Origin: Verrucomicrobiaceae bacterium
Lineage (GTDB): Bacteria > Verrucomicrobiota > Verrucomicrobiia > Chthoniobacterales > Terrimicrobiaceae
NCBI GenBank assembly: GCA_007280915.1
Contig: QYQL01000011.1
Span: 1 to 48,735 of the forward strand
Length of the DNA stretch: 48,735 nt
Direction: 5' to 3'
In this document: one piece after another, positions 1 through 8,735 of the stretch
Layout of the letters: each line of letters begins with the position of its first letter
How positions within the stretch are numbered: position 1 is the first letter of the stretch
Translations under genes and position numbers: made by a program
The notes under the pieces: model-generated
Told to the model about the DNA's origin: nothing
The model's database searches: none
What the model saw: the letters and a program-made list of their open reading frames with translations, nothing else

Positions 1-96
1 CAAACGTCGGAGTTCGATTTTTTTCTGCAATACCTGCGCGCAAATCCCGGCGTGATTTCCGCGAGCCTTCCCGCTGACTGGAAAGAGTCCCCATGA
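1..96 (+). CDS. C-terminal end of an unrecognised protein (partial)
   Basis: An open frame runs from the first base to a TGA at 94-96 and encodes the last 31 residues of a protein cut off by the window edge. The tail ends in ...LPADWKESP and carries no motif I can assign. The stop overlaps the ATG of the next gene in an ATGA arrangement, which suggests translational coupling and one transcript. That overlap is the main reason to accept the frame as real. No function is proposed. Confidence 0.55.
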   Translation, partial: QTSEFDFFLQYLRANPGVISASLPADWKESP

Positions 97-764
97 ACGG
101 CACTCGCCCTTCGCCGCTGGGCCTGGTCCGGATTGTTGCCGGCACCGTTGTCCTGGCGGCGCTCGCCATGACGTTTTTTGCGATTCTTGGCGGGCAGAAA
201 GCCCGGAGCGAATCCGCCGCGGCGGCGCGCAACCTCCAGCAATGGGGGATCGCATTGAACCTGTATCTCATTGAGAATGGCAACCAGCTTCCCGAAGTCG
301 GCAGGACGCCGATGACGGATCCCCAGCCGCGGGCGTGGTTCAACGCGCTTCCTCCATACATCTCCGAATCCCCTCTGGCAGGGCTTCCTCCCGGCGAGCG
401 CCCGAGGCCGGGTGTTCCGTCCCTCTGGATCCGCCCAGGAACGAAGCCGGTCAAAATCTGGGATCCCGAAGTTTACTACTTCAACTATGGAATGAACTCA
501 TCCCTCCAACCCGATGCGGGGGTGCGCAGCTTGCGGATCTACGAGATCAACTTCCCAGCCAATGTCGTATTTCTCGCTCCGATCGACGACTACTCCCCGG
601 CCGCCGCTCCCGCCGGTGTGGTTTTTTCAAAAGGCCGGGATGCCTCCGCCCACATCCTGTTCTGCGATGGCCATGTGCAGGCGATCACACGCAGCAACCT
701 CCTCGCTCCCGCCGCCCTCGCTGCCGCGGCGGCGGAGTCCGGCGTCTCATGGTTTCAGCAATGA
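93..764 (+). CDS. Prepilin-like protein with H-X9-DG type C-terminus
   Basis: 223-residue protein with one hydrophobic N-terminal helix (about residues 12-32) followed by a soluble part, the layout of type II secretion or type IV pilus pseudopilins. The stretch after the helix (AAAARNLQQWGIALNLYL) resembles the alpha-helix of PulG-like proteins. Near the end, ASAHILFCDGHVQAI matches the His...Asp-Gly-His-Val signature of the prepilin-associated domain abundant in Planctomycetes and Verrucomicrobia. The usual cleavage motif (G/FTLxE) is degenerate: the helix begins GLVRIVAG, with no Glu at position +5, so processing by prepilin peptidase is doubtful. It is coupled to the preceding gene by an ATGA overlap. 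Cargo and assembly are unknown. Confidence 0.7.
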   Translation: MNGTRPSPLGLVRIVAGTVVLAALAMTFFAILGGQKARSESAAAARNLQQWGIALNLYLIENGNQLPEVGRTPMTDPQPRAWFNALPPYISESPLAGLPPGERPRPGVPSLWIRPGTKPVKIWDPEVYYFNYGMNSSLQPDAGVRSLRIYEINFPANVVFLAPIDDYSPAAAPAGVVFSKGRDASAHILFCDGHVQAITRSNLLAPAALAAAAAESGVSWFQQ

Positions 765-858
765 TCGCGGTCAAAAGATCGCGGGAACATCCGGCGAATG
801 AAAGGGATTGATCTTGCATGACCGGCCGTTAATGTCCGAGTCGTTTTCAGAAAAAAGC

Positions 859-1785
859 ATGGAAATTATTAAAAAAATTGCAGTGTTTGCAGTGGCAGCT
901 TCCGCGTGGACATCGGCTCCGGCTGCTGAAAGCTACCTGATCGCGGACAACCAGACCGGCCATATCCTTGCGTCTTCCAAGAAGGATGAAAAGCTTCCCG
1001 TTGCGAGCCTCACGAAGGTGGCGACCGCGGTTGTCGCGCTCGACTGGGCGAGGGTGAACAACGCCGACCTTTCGACGCACGCCGACATTTCCGCAAAGGC
1101 TCTCGCGGCGGGCGGCGTGAATCCGGTGGGGCTTCAGCCCGGCGACCAGGTGAGCCTTCGCGACCTGATCTACAGCGCGCTTCTCGCGTCCGACAATATC
1201 GCCGCCACCGCGCTCGCCGAATATGTCGGAACCAGGCTTCCGAACAGCTCGAATCTCGATCCGGTGGGAAACTTTGTCGCCCACATGAACGCGCTCGCCC
1301 GCTCCCTCGGGATGAGCCGCACCCTGTTCCTCAACCCTTCGGGATTCGACGGGATGGAGGAGGGCGCCACCCCGTATTCCACGGCCGCCGACATGGCGCG
1401 CCTGACACGTTACGCCTACAACGTCTCGGGCTTTCCGTTTTACGTCGCCCAGGCCGACCGCCAGATCCAGATCTTCCGCAACGGAGTTCACATGCCTTTC
1501 GATCTCCGGAACACGAATGAACTTGTCGGGAGGGACGGGATCGACGGAGTGAAAACCGGACGCACTCGGCGGGCTGGTGACTGCCTCATTCTTTCTTCCG
1601 ACCGGTCTCCGGAATCCCAGCGTGACGGGGAGAAGGTCTTTGTGACTCCGCGCCGGATCATCGTGGTTCTTCTCCGCTCTCCGGACCGCTTTGGCGAAGG
1701 CGGCGCGCTTTTTCAGCAGGGATGGAAGCTGTATGACGCGTGGGCGGCGCAGGGCCGCAAAACTCCGAAGTCACAGTCTCTTTAA
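859..1785 (+). CDS. D-alanyl-D-alanine carboxypeptidase (peptidase S11 family)
   Basis: Penicillin-binding-protein-type serine peptidase that trims the terminal D-Ala from peptidoglycan stem peptides in the periplasm. Taking the ATG at 859, the product is 308 residues and starts with a clear signal peptide (MEIIKKIAVF...SAPAAES). All three active-site motifs are present: SLTK at residues 50-53, SDN at 111-113 and KTG at 232-234. In-frame starts at 808 (TTG) and 832 (ATG) would put about 9-17 residues before the signal peptide and are less likely. The protein lacks the long C-terminal membrane-anchoring extension of E. coli PBP5, so it is closer in length to short secreted S11 enzymes. The phosphofructokinase gene begins 6 nt after its stop. 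Confidence 0.88.
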   Translation: MEIIKKIAVFAVAASAWTSAPAAESYLIADNQTGHILASSKKDEKLPVASLTKVATAVVALDWARVNNADLSTHADISAKALAAGGVNPVGLQPGDQVSLRDLIYSALLASDNIAATALAEYVGTRLPNSSNLDPVGNFVAHMNALARSLGMSRTLFLNPSGFDGMEEGATPYSTAADMARLTRYAYNVSGFPFYVAQADRQIQIFRNGVHMPFDLRNTNELVGRDGIDGVKTGRTRRAGDCLILSSDRSPESQRDGEKVFVTPRRIIVVLLRSPDRFGEGGALFQQGWKLYDAWAAQGRKTPKSQSL

Positions 1786-1791
1786 GGCATT

Positions 1792-2871
1792 ATGGAAAAG
1801 AAACGCATTGGTATCCTGACGAGTGGAGGCGATTGTTCCGGGCTGAATGCCGTGCTCCGAGGAGCAAGCCGGGCAGCTGACAAACTCGGGTGGGAACTCA
1901 TTGGATTTAGAGACGGCTTCGAGGGGCTTCTGCCGCCGGGCGACTACACGATTCTCGACCGCCGGGCGACCGCCGGGATCATGCATCTCGGTGGAACGAT
2001 CCTGGGAACGGTCAACAAGGGCCATTTCGTCGCGAAGGTCGGCGCGGGAGATGTCATGGCCATCCCGCCGGATATCATCGCGAAAGCCCGCCAGACGTTT
2101 GATGCCCTCGGTCTCCACGCCCTGATCACGATCGGCGGGGACGGGTCGCTTTCCACAGCCCTTCAGCTTCACGAGGAAGGTTTTCCGGTTGTCGGTGTTC
2201 CGAAGACGATTGACAACGATCTGGAGGCGACGGCGAGGACATTCGGTTTTGATTCGGCCGTGGCTTGCGTGGCCGATGCGCTCGACCGCCTTCACACGAC
2301 CGCCACGAGCCACAAGCGCGTCATGGTCCTTGAGGTGATGGGGCGGCATGCCGGGTGGATTGCCCTGCACGGCGGCCTTGCCGGCGGCGCGGATGTGATC
2401 CTCATTCCCGAGATTCCGTTTGAATTCGCAAAGGTCGCCGACGAGGTCATGCGCCGCGAACACGAGGGAGCCAAGAGCACCATGATTGTTGTCGCCGAAG
2501 GCGCGTCCTCGAAGGATGGACGCCAAAAACGGCACTCCACCGCCAGCGGCGAGCACCGGCTCGGCGGCATCGGCGAGATCGTCGGACGCGAAATCGGCGA
2601 ACGCACCGAAAAGGAAGTCCGCACCTGCGTCCTCGGCCATCTTCAGCGCGGCGGAGCACCCACCACGCTCGACCGGATTCTTGGCACGACGTTCGGAGTC
2701 AAGGCCGTCCAGCTTGTCGCCGAGGGCAGGTTCGGCACGATGGTGAGCTATCAAAACTACGTCACCATGGATGTCCCGATTTCACACGCGGTCCACAAAC
2801 TCCGGCGTGTCAGCCCGGATTGCCAGATGGTCGAAACCGCCCGTGCGGTGGAGATTTCATTCGGGGACTGA
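1792..2871 (+). CDS. pfkA: 6-phosphofructokinase (ATP- or pyrophosphate-dependent)
   Basis: Phosphorylates fructose 6-phosphate to fructose 1,6-bisphosphate in glycolysis; cytoplasmic. The 359 residues carry the family motifs: TSGGDCSGLN at 10-19 (phosphoryl-donor loop), GGDGS at 115-119, PKTIDNDL at 137-144 with the catalytic Asp141 and Asp143, and GRHAGW. At the two donor-selecting positions the protein has Gly118 (E. coli Gly104, typical of ATP users) and Lys138 (E. coli Gly124, Lys in pyrophosphate users). This mixed combination occurs in both ATP- and PPi-dependent enzymes, so the donor cannot be fixed from sequence. The gene follows the carboxypeptidase by 6 nt and precedes apt by 51 nt. 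Confidence 0.92.
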   Translation: MEKKRIGILTSGGDCSGLNAVLRGASRAADKLGWELIGFRDGFEGLLPPGDYTILDRRATAGIMHLGGTILGTVNKGHFVAKVGAGDVMAIPPDIIAKARQTFDALGLHALITIGGDGSLSTALQLHEEGFPVVGVPKTIDNDLEATARTFGFDSAVACVADALDRLHTTATSHKRVMVLEVMGRHAGWIALHGGLAGGADVILIPEIPFEFAKVADEVMRREHEGAKSTMIVVAEGASSKDGRQKRHSTASGEHRLGGIGEIVGREIGERTEKEVRTCVLGHLQRGGAPTTLDRILGTTFGVKAVQLVAEGRFGTMVSYQNYVTMDVPISHAVHKLRRVSPDCQMVETARAVEISFGD

Positions 2872-2922
2872 ACCCACAGGGCCGGATTGCGCGCTTTCCC
2901 GCACAGCTTTTTCTTTATCAAT

Positions 2923-3450
2923 ATGGACATCTCATCACGCCTTCGGTCAGCCATCCGCGACATTCCCGATTTTCCCAAGCCGGGGATTTTGTTCCGCGAC
3001 ATCACCCCTCTTCTGGCCGATCCCGTGCTCTTCCGCGAAGCGGTCGGGGAATTCGCCCGCATTTGCCGCGCGAAGAAGGCCGACAAGATTGCCGGCATCG
3101 ACGCGCGCGGCTTCCTTTTCGGCGCGACGGTTGCCTACGAACTCGGGCTCGGTTTTGTTCCGATCCGGAAAAAGGGGAAGCTCCCTTTCCACACCATCAC
3201 CCAATCCTACGATCTCGAATACGGGAGCGCCGAGGTTGAGATCCACACCGACGCATTCCAGAAAGACGAGCGGGTGGCGCTGATCGACGACCTGCTGGCC
3301 ACTGGCGGAACCGCGGGTGCGGCGATCAAGCTGATCCGCCACTCGGGGGCGAATGTGGTGACGGCGGCTTTTCTGATCGAACTTTCCGCGCTGGGCGGGC
3401 GTGCTGCGTTGGATGACGTGCCGGCAGAGGCGATTGTTTCCTACGCCTGA
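2923..3450 (+). CDS. apt: Adenine phosphoribosyltransferase
   Basis: Salvages adenine with PRPP to make AMP and pyrophosphate; cytoplasmic. The 175-residue product (ATG at 2923) begins MDISSRLRSAIRDIPDFPKP, the usual APRT start. It contains the FRDITPLL segment, the GIDARGFLFG loop and the PRPP-binding signature VALIDDLLATGGTAGAA. An upstream in-frame start at 2887 would add 12 residues with no counterpart in the family. The gene ends inside the last codons of the convergent menG (10 nt overlap of the 3' ends). Confidence 0.95.
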   Translation: MDISSRLRSAIRDIPDFPKPGILFRDITPLLADPVLFREAVGEFARICRAKKADKIAGIDARGFLFGATVAYELGLGFVPIRKKGKLPFHTITQSYDLEYGSAEVEIHTDAFQKDERVALIDDLLATGGTAGAAIKLIRHSGANVVTAAFLIELSALGGRAALDDVPAEAIVSYA

Positions 3451-4163
3451 TCGTTGAGGCCGACCGCGCCCGGTTTTTCCGCGGCATAGAGCGTCACGAT
3501 TCCGAAACACATCGGTTTCGGGCGGCGGCATTGGAATCCGCAGGCATTGAGCAGGGCGTTCATCCCGACTCCGCTCGGGAATTTCTCAATCGATTCGCCA
3601 AGATATTCATAGGCCTCCGGTCGTCCGGTTGCCCAACCGGCGATCGTGGGCAGGAGATGATGGAGGTAAATCCGGTAGACCGCGCGCAGCAGCGGATTGG
3701 CGGGCAGGGAAAAATCCAGGACCACCAGCAGTCCGCCGGGACGGAGCACGCGAGCCATCTCGAGAAGCGCCTTCTCCCAGGAGGCCATGTTCCGGAGGCC
3801 GAATGCCACCGTGACCACGTCGAACGACCCGCTTTCAAACGGCAGGGCAAGCCCGTCCGCCTGCACCAGAAACGGCAGTGCTTTCCGCCGCGCCTCCTCC
3901 AGCATCGGCAGGCAAAAATCCGCCCCCACCACCATGGCGGCCGGACACGCTTTCCGGAGCGCGATCGCGAGGTCTCCGCTCCCGGTCGCGAGGTCGAGAA
4001 TTTTCGATGGAGCCGATTTCCGGACAACTCGGGCCACGCAGGACCGCCAGTGAAAGTCCAGCCCGCCGCTCAACAGATGGTTTGCAAGGTCATACCGCCC
4101 CGCAATCGAGGAAAACGTTCCCCGGACGAACTCCGGGTCTTGCTGGCGCAGCCATCGGGACAC
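3441..4163 (-). CDS. menG: Demethylmenaquinone methyltransferase (UbiE/MenG)
   Basis: SAM-dependent C-methyltransferase for the last step of menaquinone synthesis (and of ubiquinone in species that make it). The 240-residue protein opens with the family signature around FSSIAGRYDLANHLLSGG and WR. The SAM-binding motif LDLATGSGDLAIALRKA follows, then the second signature DVVTVAFGLRNM and the post-motif RVLRPGGLLVVLDFS. I favour menaquinone because nothing else for ubiquinone is nearby, and the ubiX gene in this window does not settle it. The start lies 10 nt downstream of the tRNA-Leu gene on the same strand, so the two may share a transcript. Its 3' end overlaps apt by 10 nt tail to tail. Confidence 0.93.
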   Translation of the reverse strand: MSRWLRQQDPEFVRGTFSSIAGRYDLANHLLSGGLDFHWRSCVARVVRKSAPSKILDLATGSGDLAIALRKACPAAMVVGADFCLPMLEEARRKALPFLVQADGLALPFESGSFDVVTVAFGLRNMASWEKALLEMARVLRPGGLLVVLDFSLPANPLLRAVYRIYLHHLLPTIAGWATGRPEAYEYLGESIEKFPSGVGMNALLNACGFQCRRPKPMCFGIVTLYAAEKPGAVGLNDQA

Positions 4164-4173
4164 AGAAAAGAAA

Positions 4174-4258
4174 TGGTGCTCACGAGAGGACTCGAACCTC
4201 CAAGGGTTGCCCCATACGGTCCTGAGCCGTACGCGTCTGCCAGTTCCGCCACGTGAGC
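4174..4258 (-). tRNA. tRNA-Leu (anticodon CAG)
   Basis: Read on the minus strand, the 85-nt sequence folds as a class II tRNA. The acceptor stem GCTCACG pairs with CGTGAGC. The D arm is GCGGAACTGGCAGAC. The anticodon stem TACGG/CCGTA carries the loop CTCAGGA (anticodon CAG, template bases 4222-4224). A long variable arm (TGGGGCAACCCC) follows, then a T arm GGAGG/CCTCT with loop TTCGAGT. Discriminator A and CCA are encoded (CCA at 4176-4174). The long variable arm and the anticodon together support Leu (codon CUG). Confidence 0.96.
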
Positions 4259-4324
4259 GACAGAAAGTGAACTATCCTACGGACGAATCTCCAAGTAAAC
4301 CCGAAAATGCGCACTGTCGCGTGT

Positions 4325-6643
4325 TCACCCGATGAGTTCGATCAGTTCCGCTGCGTCCGGGACGGTGGACTCGGAGTCGAGAAGGCCGGAGATCATGGCG
4401 CGCTTTTTTTCCTGCATGGCGATGACCCGGTGTTCGACCGTGTCGCGGGCGATGAGTTTGATCGAGGTGACGACTTTGGATTGTCCGATCCGGTGCGCGC
4501 GGTCGGTGGCCTGCGCCTCGACCGCGGGGTTCCACCAGGGGTCGAAATGGATGACCGTGTCTGCGGCGGTGAGGTTGAGCCCGGTGCCGCCTGCTTTCAG
4601 GCTGATGAGGAAGACGGGGATCGAGGCGTCGGATTGAAATTTTTCCACGACGGACGCCCGGTCCTTTGTCGAGCCGTCGAGCCGGCAATAGGCGAATCCT
4701 GCCTCGTCGAGCGCCGGGCCGATCAGGTCGAGCATGGAGGTGAACTGGCTGAAGACGAGCACCCGGTGCTCGCCATCCACCGCTTCGCCGATGAGTTCGA
4801 GCAGGGCGTCCATTTTGGCCGATGAGCCCGGTGCATCCGCGCCCAGAAGCCGGAGGTCGCAGCAGGCCTGGCGCAGGCGCAGGAGGGCGGTGAAAATCTT
4901 AATTTTGGCGCTGCCGCCGGATTCCCGGAGCGCATCGACTTCCGCGCGGGCGGCGATCTGGAGGCGTGTGTAGGCATCCTTCTGCGCGGGAGAGAGCTCG
5001 ACTTCGACAATCTGCTCGATTTTATCCGGAAGGTCCTTGAGGAGGTCCGCTTTTTTTCGGCGGAGCATGCGTGGTCGTACCCGCCGATGGAGCCGCTCCC
5101 AGAGCGCGCTGGATTCGCCATCCAGCAGGGGTTTTTCATAGCGCTCTTGAAAGTCCTTCCGGCTTCCCAGATATCCCGGCAGGAGAAAATCAAACAGCGA
5201 CCAGACATCGCGCAGGGAATTTTCCAGCGGAGTGCCGGTGAGAATAAACCGCGCATCCGCCTCAAGCGCGCAGGCGGCTTTGGCATTCCGGCTGTCGGGG
5301 TTCTTGATGTGCTGGGCCTCGTCGAGGATCACCGTCGAGAATCGGATGTTCCGGTAGCGGTCGATGTCGCGCCGGAGCAGGGCGTAGCTCGTGATCGCGA
5401 TGTCGGCCGATCCGAGGGATTCCAAATGCTTTTCCCGCGAGGATCCCTCGATGCCGATCACGCGGAGGCCCGGGGTGAAATGCTCCGCCTCGCGCCGCCA
5501 GTTCCACACCAGCGATGACGGGCAGACGACGAGGTGGGGCCCCGGATGGGATTCGATCATGGCCAGGGCTTGAACGGTCTTTCCAAGGCCCATTTCATCG
5601 GCGAGGAGGCCCCCGGATTTTTCTCTGGCGAGGTGGAGAAGCCAGCGCGCCCCCTCGACTTGATATGGCCTGAGCCTTGGTCCGAGCGGGCCGAGAGGAA
5701 TGTCCGGCAATGACGTTTCCACGGGCTTGCCGCTCCAAGCCGCGATGCTTTCTTCGAGATATTCGCGCTGCGCCGGGCGGACCCGGTAAGCCCCGCGTTC
5801 CTGCGAAGGGTCGCAATCGCGAAGCACTTCTTCGAGGTCGGCTGCCAAACCCGCATCCGGCACGGCCAGGCGTCCATCTTTGAGCTTCACGTGCGGAGTG
5901 CCGCTTTGCAGGAGTCTTTGGACGTCCTGCTGTGTCAGCACGGCGTCGCTGCCCGCGGTGAAATGGACATGAAAGTCGAGCCATCCGTCCTCTTTCTCCC
6001 GGATGGCAAAATGAGGTTCAATGCGGACGATGTCGCGGGTGACATGGGCGAAGCGCTCGCCCTCGCGCACATCCCATTTTGCTTTGAGCTTCGGGAGCGC
6101 GGCGGCAAAAAATCCCACCACCGACTCTTCCCCGCGCAGCGCCGCCTTCCCGCGCACATCCTCGAATCCGCAGGCCATGAGTTCGCCGATGGCAGCAGCC
6201 TCCGCGGCATGGTTGGAAAATCCCGGCCGTGTGTATTGAAACGAGATGTCCGCCTCGAGATGCCGCAGCGATCCCTCTAGGGACAAAACCACTTTCGGCA
6301 GTTCGGACGTGGACGGGACGCGCGCGGATTGGGGCTGCGACGGCAAGGAGGCGGATTTTGTTTCCTGCGAAGGCGCCAATACTTCAAGCCCGACCGCGAC
6401 GGAATGCGCGCAGATGATCCCCCGGACCCGCGAATCGCGGCAGGGGCAGAGGTTCTCGACGTCAATGGCATTCCGGATCTTCAGGCCCGCCAAAAACGCT
6501 TTTCCATCCGCGGAGATTTTCCCCCTGAGGACCGGTGGGGTATAGGCAGCCTCGGAAACCCTCCCGGCGGCATGCATCGCCCTTGCTTCCTTGAAAACCG
6601 GCCATCCGCACATCGAGACGAGAAATTTCTCCGTCAACTCCAT
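4325..6643 (-). CDS. SNF2-family DEAD/DEAH-box helicase with N-terminal SWIM zinc finger
   Basis: Large ATP-dependent dsDNA translocase of the SWI/SNF2 (HepA/RapA-like) type, 772 residues. Near residue 67 a SWIM-type zinc site is visible (CPC, then a CAH pair). The SNF2 ATPase domain follows, with motif I DEMGLGKT, motif II DEAQ, motif III LTGTPLEN and the RPRMLRRKKADLLKDLPDK segment. The C-terminal helicase domain has VLVFSQFTSMLD, LDGSTKDR, SLKAGGTGLNLT and the final RAHRIGQ box. SWIM plus SNF2 is a standard bacterial architecture; a role in transcription recycling or chromosome remodelling is inferred. The gene stands alone between tRNA-Leu and a divergent membrane-protein gene. Confidence 0.9.
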   Translation of the reverse strand: MELTEKFLVSMCGWPVFKEARAMHAAGRVSEAAYTPPVLRGKISADGKAFLAGLKIRNAIDVENLCPCRDSRVRGIICAHSVAVGLEVLAPSQETKSASLPSQPQSARVPSTSELPKVVLSLEGSLRHLEADISFQYTRPGFSNHAAEAAAIGELMACGFEDVRGKAALRGEESVVGFFAAALPKLKAKWDVREGERFAHVTRDIVRIEPHFAIREKEDGWLDFHVHFTAGSDAVLTQQDVQRLLQSGTPHVKLKDGRLAVPDAGLAADLEEVLRDCDPSQERGAYRVRPAQREYLEESIAAWSGKPVETSLPDIPLGPLGPRLRPYQVEGARWLLHLAREKSGGLLADEMGLGKTVQALAMIESHPGPHLVVCPSSLVWNWRREAEHFTPGLRVIGIEGSSREKHLESLGSADIAITSYALLRRDIDRYRNIRFSTVILDEAQHIKNPDSRNAKAACALEADARFILTGTPLENSLRDVWSLFDFLLPGYLGSRKDFQERYEKPLLDGESSALWERLHRRVRPRMLRRKKADLLKDLPDKIEQIVEVELSPAQKDAYTRLQIAARAEVDALRESGGSAKIKIFTALLRLRQACCDLRLLGADAPGSSAKMDALLELIGEAVDGEHRVLVFSQFTSMLDLIGPALDEAGFAYCRLDGSTKDRASVVEKFQSDASIPVFLISLKAGGTGLNLTAADTVIHFDPWWNPAVEAQATDRAHRIGQSKVVTSIKLIARDTVEHRVIAMQEKKRAMISGLLDSESTVPDAAELIELIG

Positions 6644-6704
6644 GACGGTTTGTAGCCGGAAAACGGATTTAAGTCAGCGTAGAATGGCACGAACGTAAGC
6701 AAAA

Positions 6705-6761
6705 GTGGCATGGCCGTCCCGGCCATGTTTCGCTGGATCATCGGCGGGACGCCGATGCCAC
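6705..6761. repeat. REP-like element: two hairpins inside a 7-bp inverted repeat
   Basis: A 57-bp unit bounded by GTGGCAT and ATGCCAC contains two hairpins. The left one is ATGGCC/GGCCAT around GTCCC; the right one is CATCGGCG/CGCCGATG around GGA. The loop sequences GTCCCG and CGGGAC are themselves complementary, so the whole unit can fold as a cloverleaf-like structure. It lies in the 194-bp gap between the divergent SNF2 and O-antigen-ligase-like genes, the rest of which shows nothing clear. It looks like a dispersed palindromic repeat; copy number cannot be judged from this window. Confidence 0.65.
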
Positions 6762-6837
6762 GCCCAAAATCCAGCTTGAGTTAGAGTCATTTGAGTCAGC
6801 GGATATTCGGAGTTGAGCGGATGGCACCTGCTCAGGC

Positions 6838-8730
6838 ATGCTGGCGGACGTGATCCGCATCCTTGTCGCTGTCCTGCTCGCCATGGCGATCATTTTGGCG
6901 CAGCTCTTTTACGGCGGGCTGATGCGGACGGTTTTCAGCATCCCCAGTTATGGACTTCTTTCGATCGGGGGAGTGCTTGGGATGGCGGCACTGTTTTGGA
7001 AGCGGGCGGTTCCTCCGCGCCTGCCCGCGCTTTTTGTGACGCTGCTGGCGTCCGGATACTTTCTCTGGCGGTCGCTGCATTCGCCGGGCCAGGAACTCTC
7101 GCTCTTCTACACGTTTCTGGTCGCCGCCTGCGTCGCCGTTTACTGCCTGTTTGCGTGCGTGCTGACGACCCCATCCTCGCGATACGTCTTTGTCTGCCTG
7201 CTCTTTGCGGCGGCCGTCGTGCAGGTCGTTGTAGCCTCCATCCAGTTCACTACTCCGGGTTATTACTGGCCGCTTCCGTGGTTCAGCGAGCAGATCCGGG
7301 CATGGTATCTGAAACCCGATGCGGTTTATCTGAGGGGGCACGGGCTTTTTCTCAACGGAAACCATCTCGCCTGGTTCCTCAACATCATGGCGTTTCTCGC
7401 GTTGGGAATTGCCTGCCTCGGGCGCTGCGCCGTGTGGGCCAAAGTGATTTTTGCCTACCTGGCGGCTGTCTGTATTGCCGGAACCGTCCTGACGCTGAGT
7501 CGGGGTGGGATGATCGGACTTTGCTTCGGGATGGTCACCTTTCTCATCCTGAGCCTGTTCGCTCTTGGCGTCGGAGCGAGAGACAGGCGGCTGGTTATCC
7601 TCCTGGTCACCCTTGCAACGCTGACGACCGCGCTCGGGGGAGGGTATTTCCTTTTTTACAAGAGCCCCACGGTTCAGGCGCGGATGAGCCGGATCGCCGA
7701 GGACACCTACCGCGTCACACTCTGGCCCGCGGCTCTGAGGCAGGCTCAGCTTGAGCCGCTGACAGGAACCGGGGCGGGATCCTTCACCCAGCTCTCCCGC
7801 CGCCTGCGCGATTGCAACTCCGATTATGATGATACGTTCGCGCACAACGACTGGGCGCAGACGCTGGCCGATTTCGGCTTCATCGGGCTTGTCCTGCTCG
7901 TGGCGGCCTTGCTGGTGAATTGGAAGTCCGGACTGGATGGTTTTCTGAACGCCCTGCGCCACCGTATGGCCGTCTCAAGCCGCCCGCAGAGCAACTCAGC
8001 GGCTTTCACTATTGGATCCTTGAGCGCACTGGCCGCTTGTTCGGCCCATTCGCTTTTTGATTTCAACATGCAGATCCCGGCGAACGCCCTGCTCGCGGCG
8101 GCATGCGCCGGAATGCTGGCGAATACCGGGGTGTCCTCGGGTTCGCGCGGCGGATGGCTTCCCCGGTGGATGGCCGGGCTGGCAGCCTGCGCGGCGGGGG
8201 TCTTCCTCGGCCTGCTGTTGGAAAAAAATGCGCGCGCGGAACACCTTTCGCTGCGCGCGGAAAACGCGCTGATTCTCAAGGATGCCGCGTCTGCGATCCA
8301 AGCTGCGGAACTCGGTCTCGAGATTTCTCCGACGCACTCCCGACTGCGCCTCCTGTTGGGCGAGGCCCTCCTCCAGTCGGCTCCCTCATCGGATCAGCCG
8401 CAGGAAACGTTTGTTCGCTCGGTCTATTTCCTGCGCCGATCCACGGAGTCCGACGCGGAGGAGCGATGGAACCAGCTCATGCTCGGGATCGCGCTTTCCA
8501 GTCTCCGGAAATCTGAGCCTGCGCGGATCGCGCACATCGAAGCGATCCGGCTCGATCCCGGCAACGCGGCCGTGCATGAATATTACGCGCTTTTTCTCGA
8601 AGGTGTCGGAAAGAAAGACGAAGCCATGAGGGAGTATGAAGTCAGCCTCACCCTGCCTGGAACTCAATTTGCCAGCCAGCGCCTGCGGGCGTTGCGCCAG
8701 CAGGCTGCGAAGGCTGCGGCAGGGAAATAA
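6838..8730 (+). CDS. O-antigen ligase/polymerase-like membrane protein with C-terminal TPR region
   Basis: 630-residue polytopic membrane protein. The first 430 residues contain about ten hydrophobic segments. A large periplasmic loop includes the AHNDWAQTLADFGFIGL segment typical of the Wzy/WaaL (O-antigen ligase, PF04932-type) family, and GHGLFLNGNHLAWFL precedes it. After the last membrane segment (about 455-475) the remaining 150 residues are soluble, helical and repeat-like (AASAIQAAELGLEISPTHSRLRLLLGEAL, then LDPGNAAVHEYYALFLEGVGKKDEAMREYE), consistent with TPRs. Enzymes of this family polymerise or ligate lipid-linked glycans on the outer face of the inner membrane. Substrate is unknown. 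It is not next to the exopolysaccharide export genes at 38904-43016, so a link is only possible. Confidence 0.75.
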   Translation: MLADVIRILVAVLLAMAIILAQLFYGGLMRTVFSIPSYGLLSIGGVLGMAALFWKRAVPPRLPALFVTLLASGYFLWRSLHSPGQELSLFYTFLVAACVAVYCLFACVLTTPSSRYVFVCLLFAAAVVQVVVASIQFTTPGYYWPLPWFSEQIRAWYLKPDAVYLRGHGLFLNGNHLAWFLNIMAFLALGIACLGRCAVWAKVIFAYLAAVCIAGTVLTLSRGGMIGLCFGMVTFLILSLFALGVGARDRRLVILLVTLATLTTALGGGYFLFYKSPTVQARMSRIAEDTYRVTLWPAALRQAQLEPLTGTGAGSFTQLSRRLRDCNSDYDDTFAHNDWAQTLADFGFIGLVLLVAALLVNWKSGLDGFLNALRHRMAVSSRPQSNSAAFTIGSLSALAACSAHSLFDFNMQIPANALLAAACAGMLANTGVSSGSRGGWLPRWMAGLAACAAGVFLGLLLEKNARAEHLSLRAENALILKDAASAIQAAELGLEISPTHSRLRLLLGEALLQSAPSSDQPQETFVRSVYFLRRSTESDAEERWNQLMLGIALSSLRKSEPARIAHIEAIRLDPGNAAVHEYYALFLEGVGKKDEAMREYEVSLTLPGTQFASQRLRALRQQAAKAAAGK

Positions 8731-8735
8731 AAATT

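Noticed and set aside
4070-4252. Minus-strand 60-residue frame beginning MAELADAYGSG
   Set aside because: This is the translation of the tRNA-Leu gene, not a protein.
4325-6643. Restriction-modification or defence role for the SNF2 gene
   Set aside because: No nuclease, methylase or defence gene lies beside it, and SWIM-SNF2 proteins are common solitary genes.
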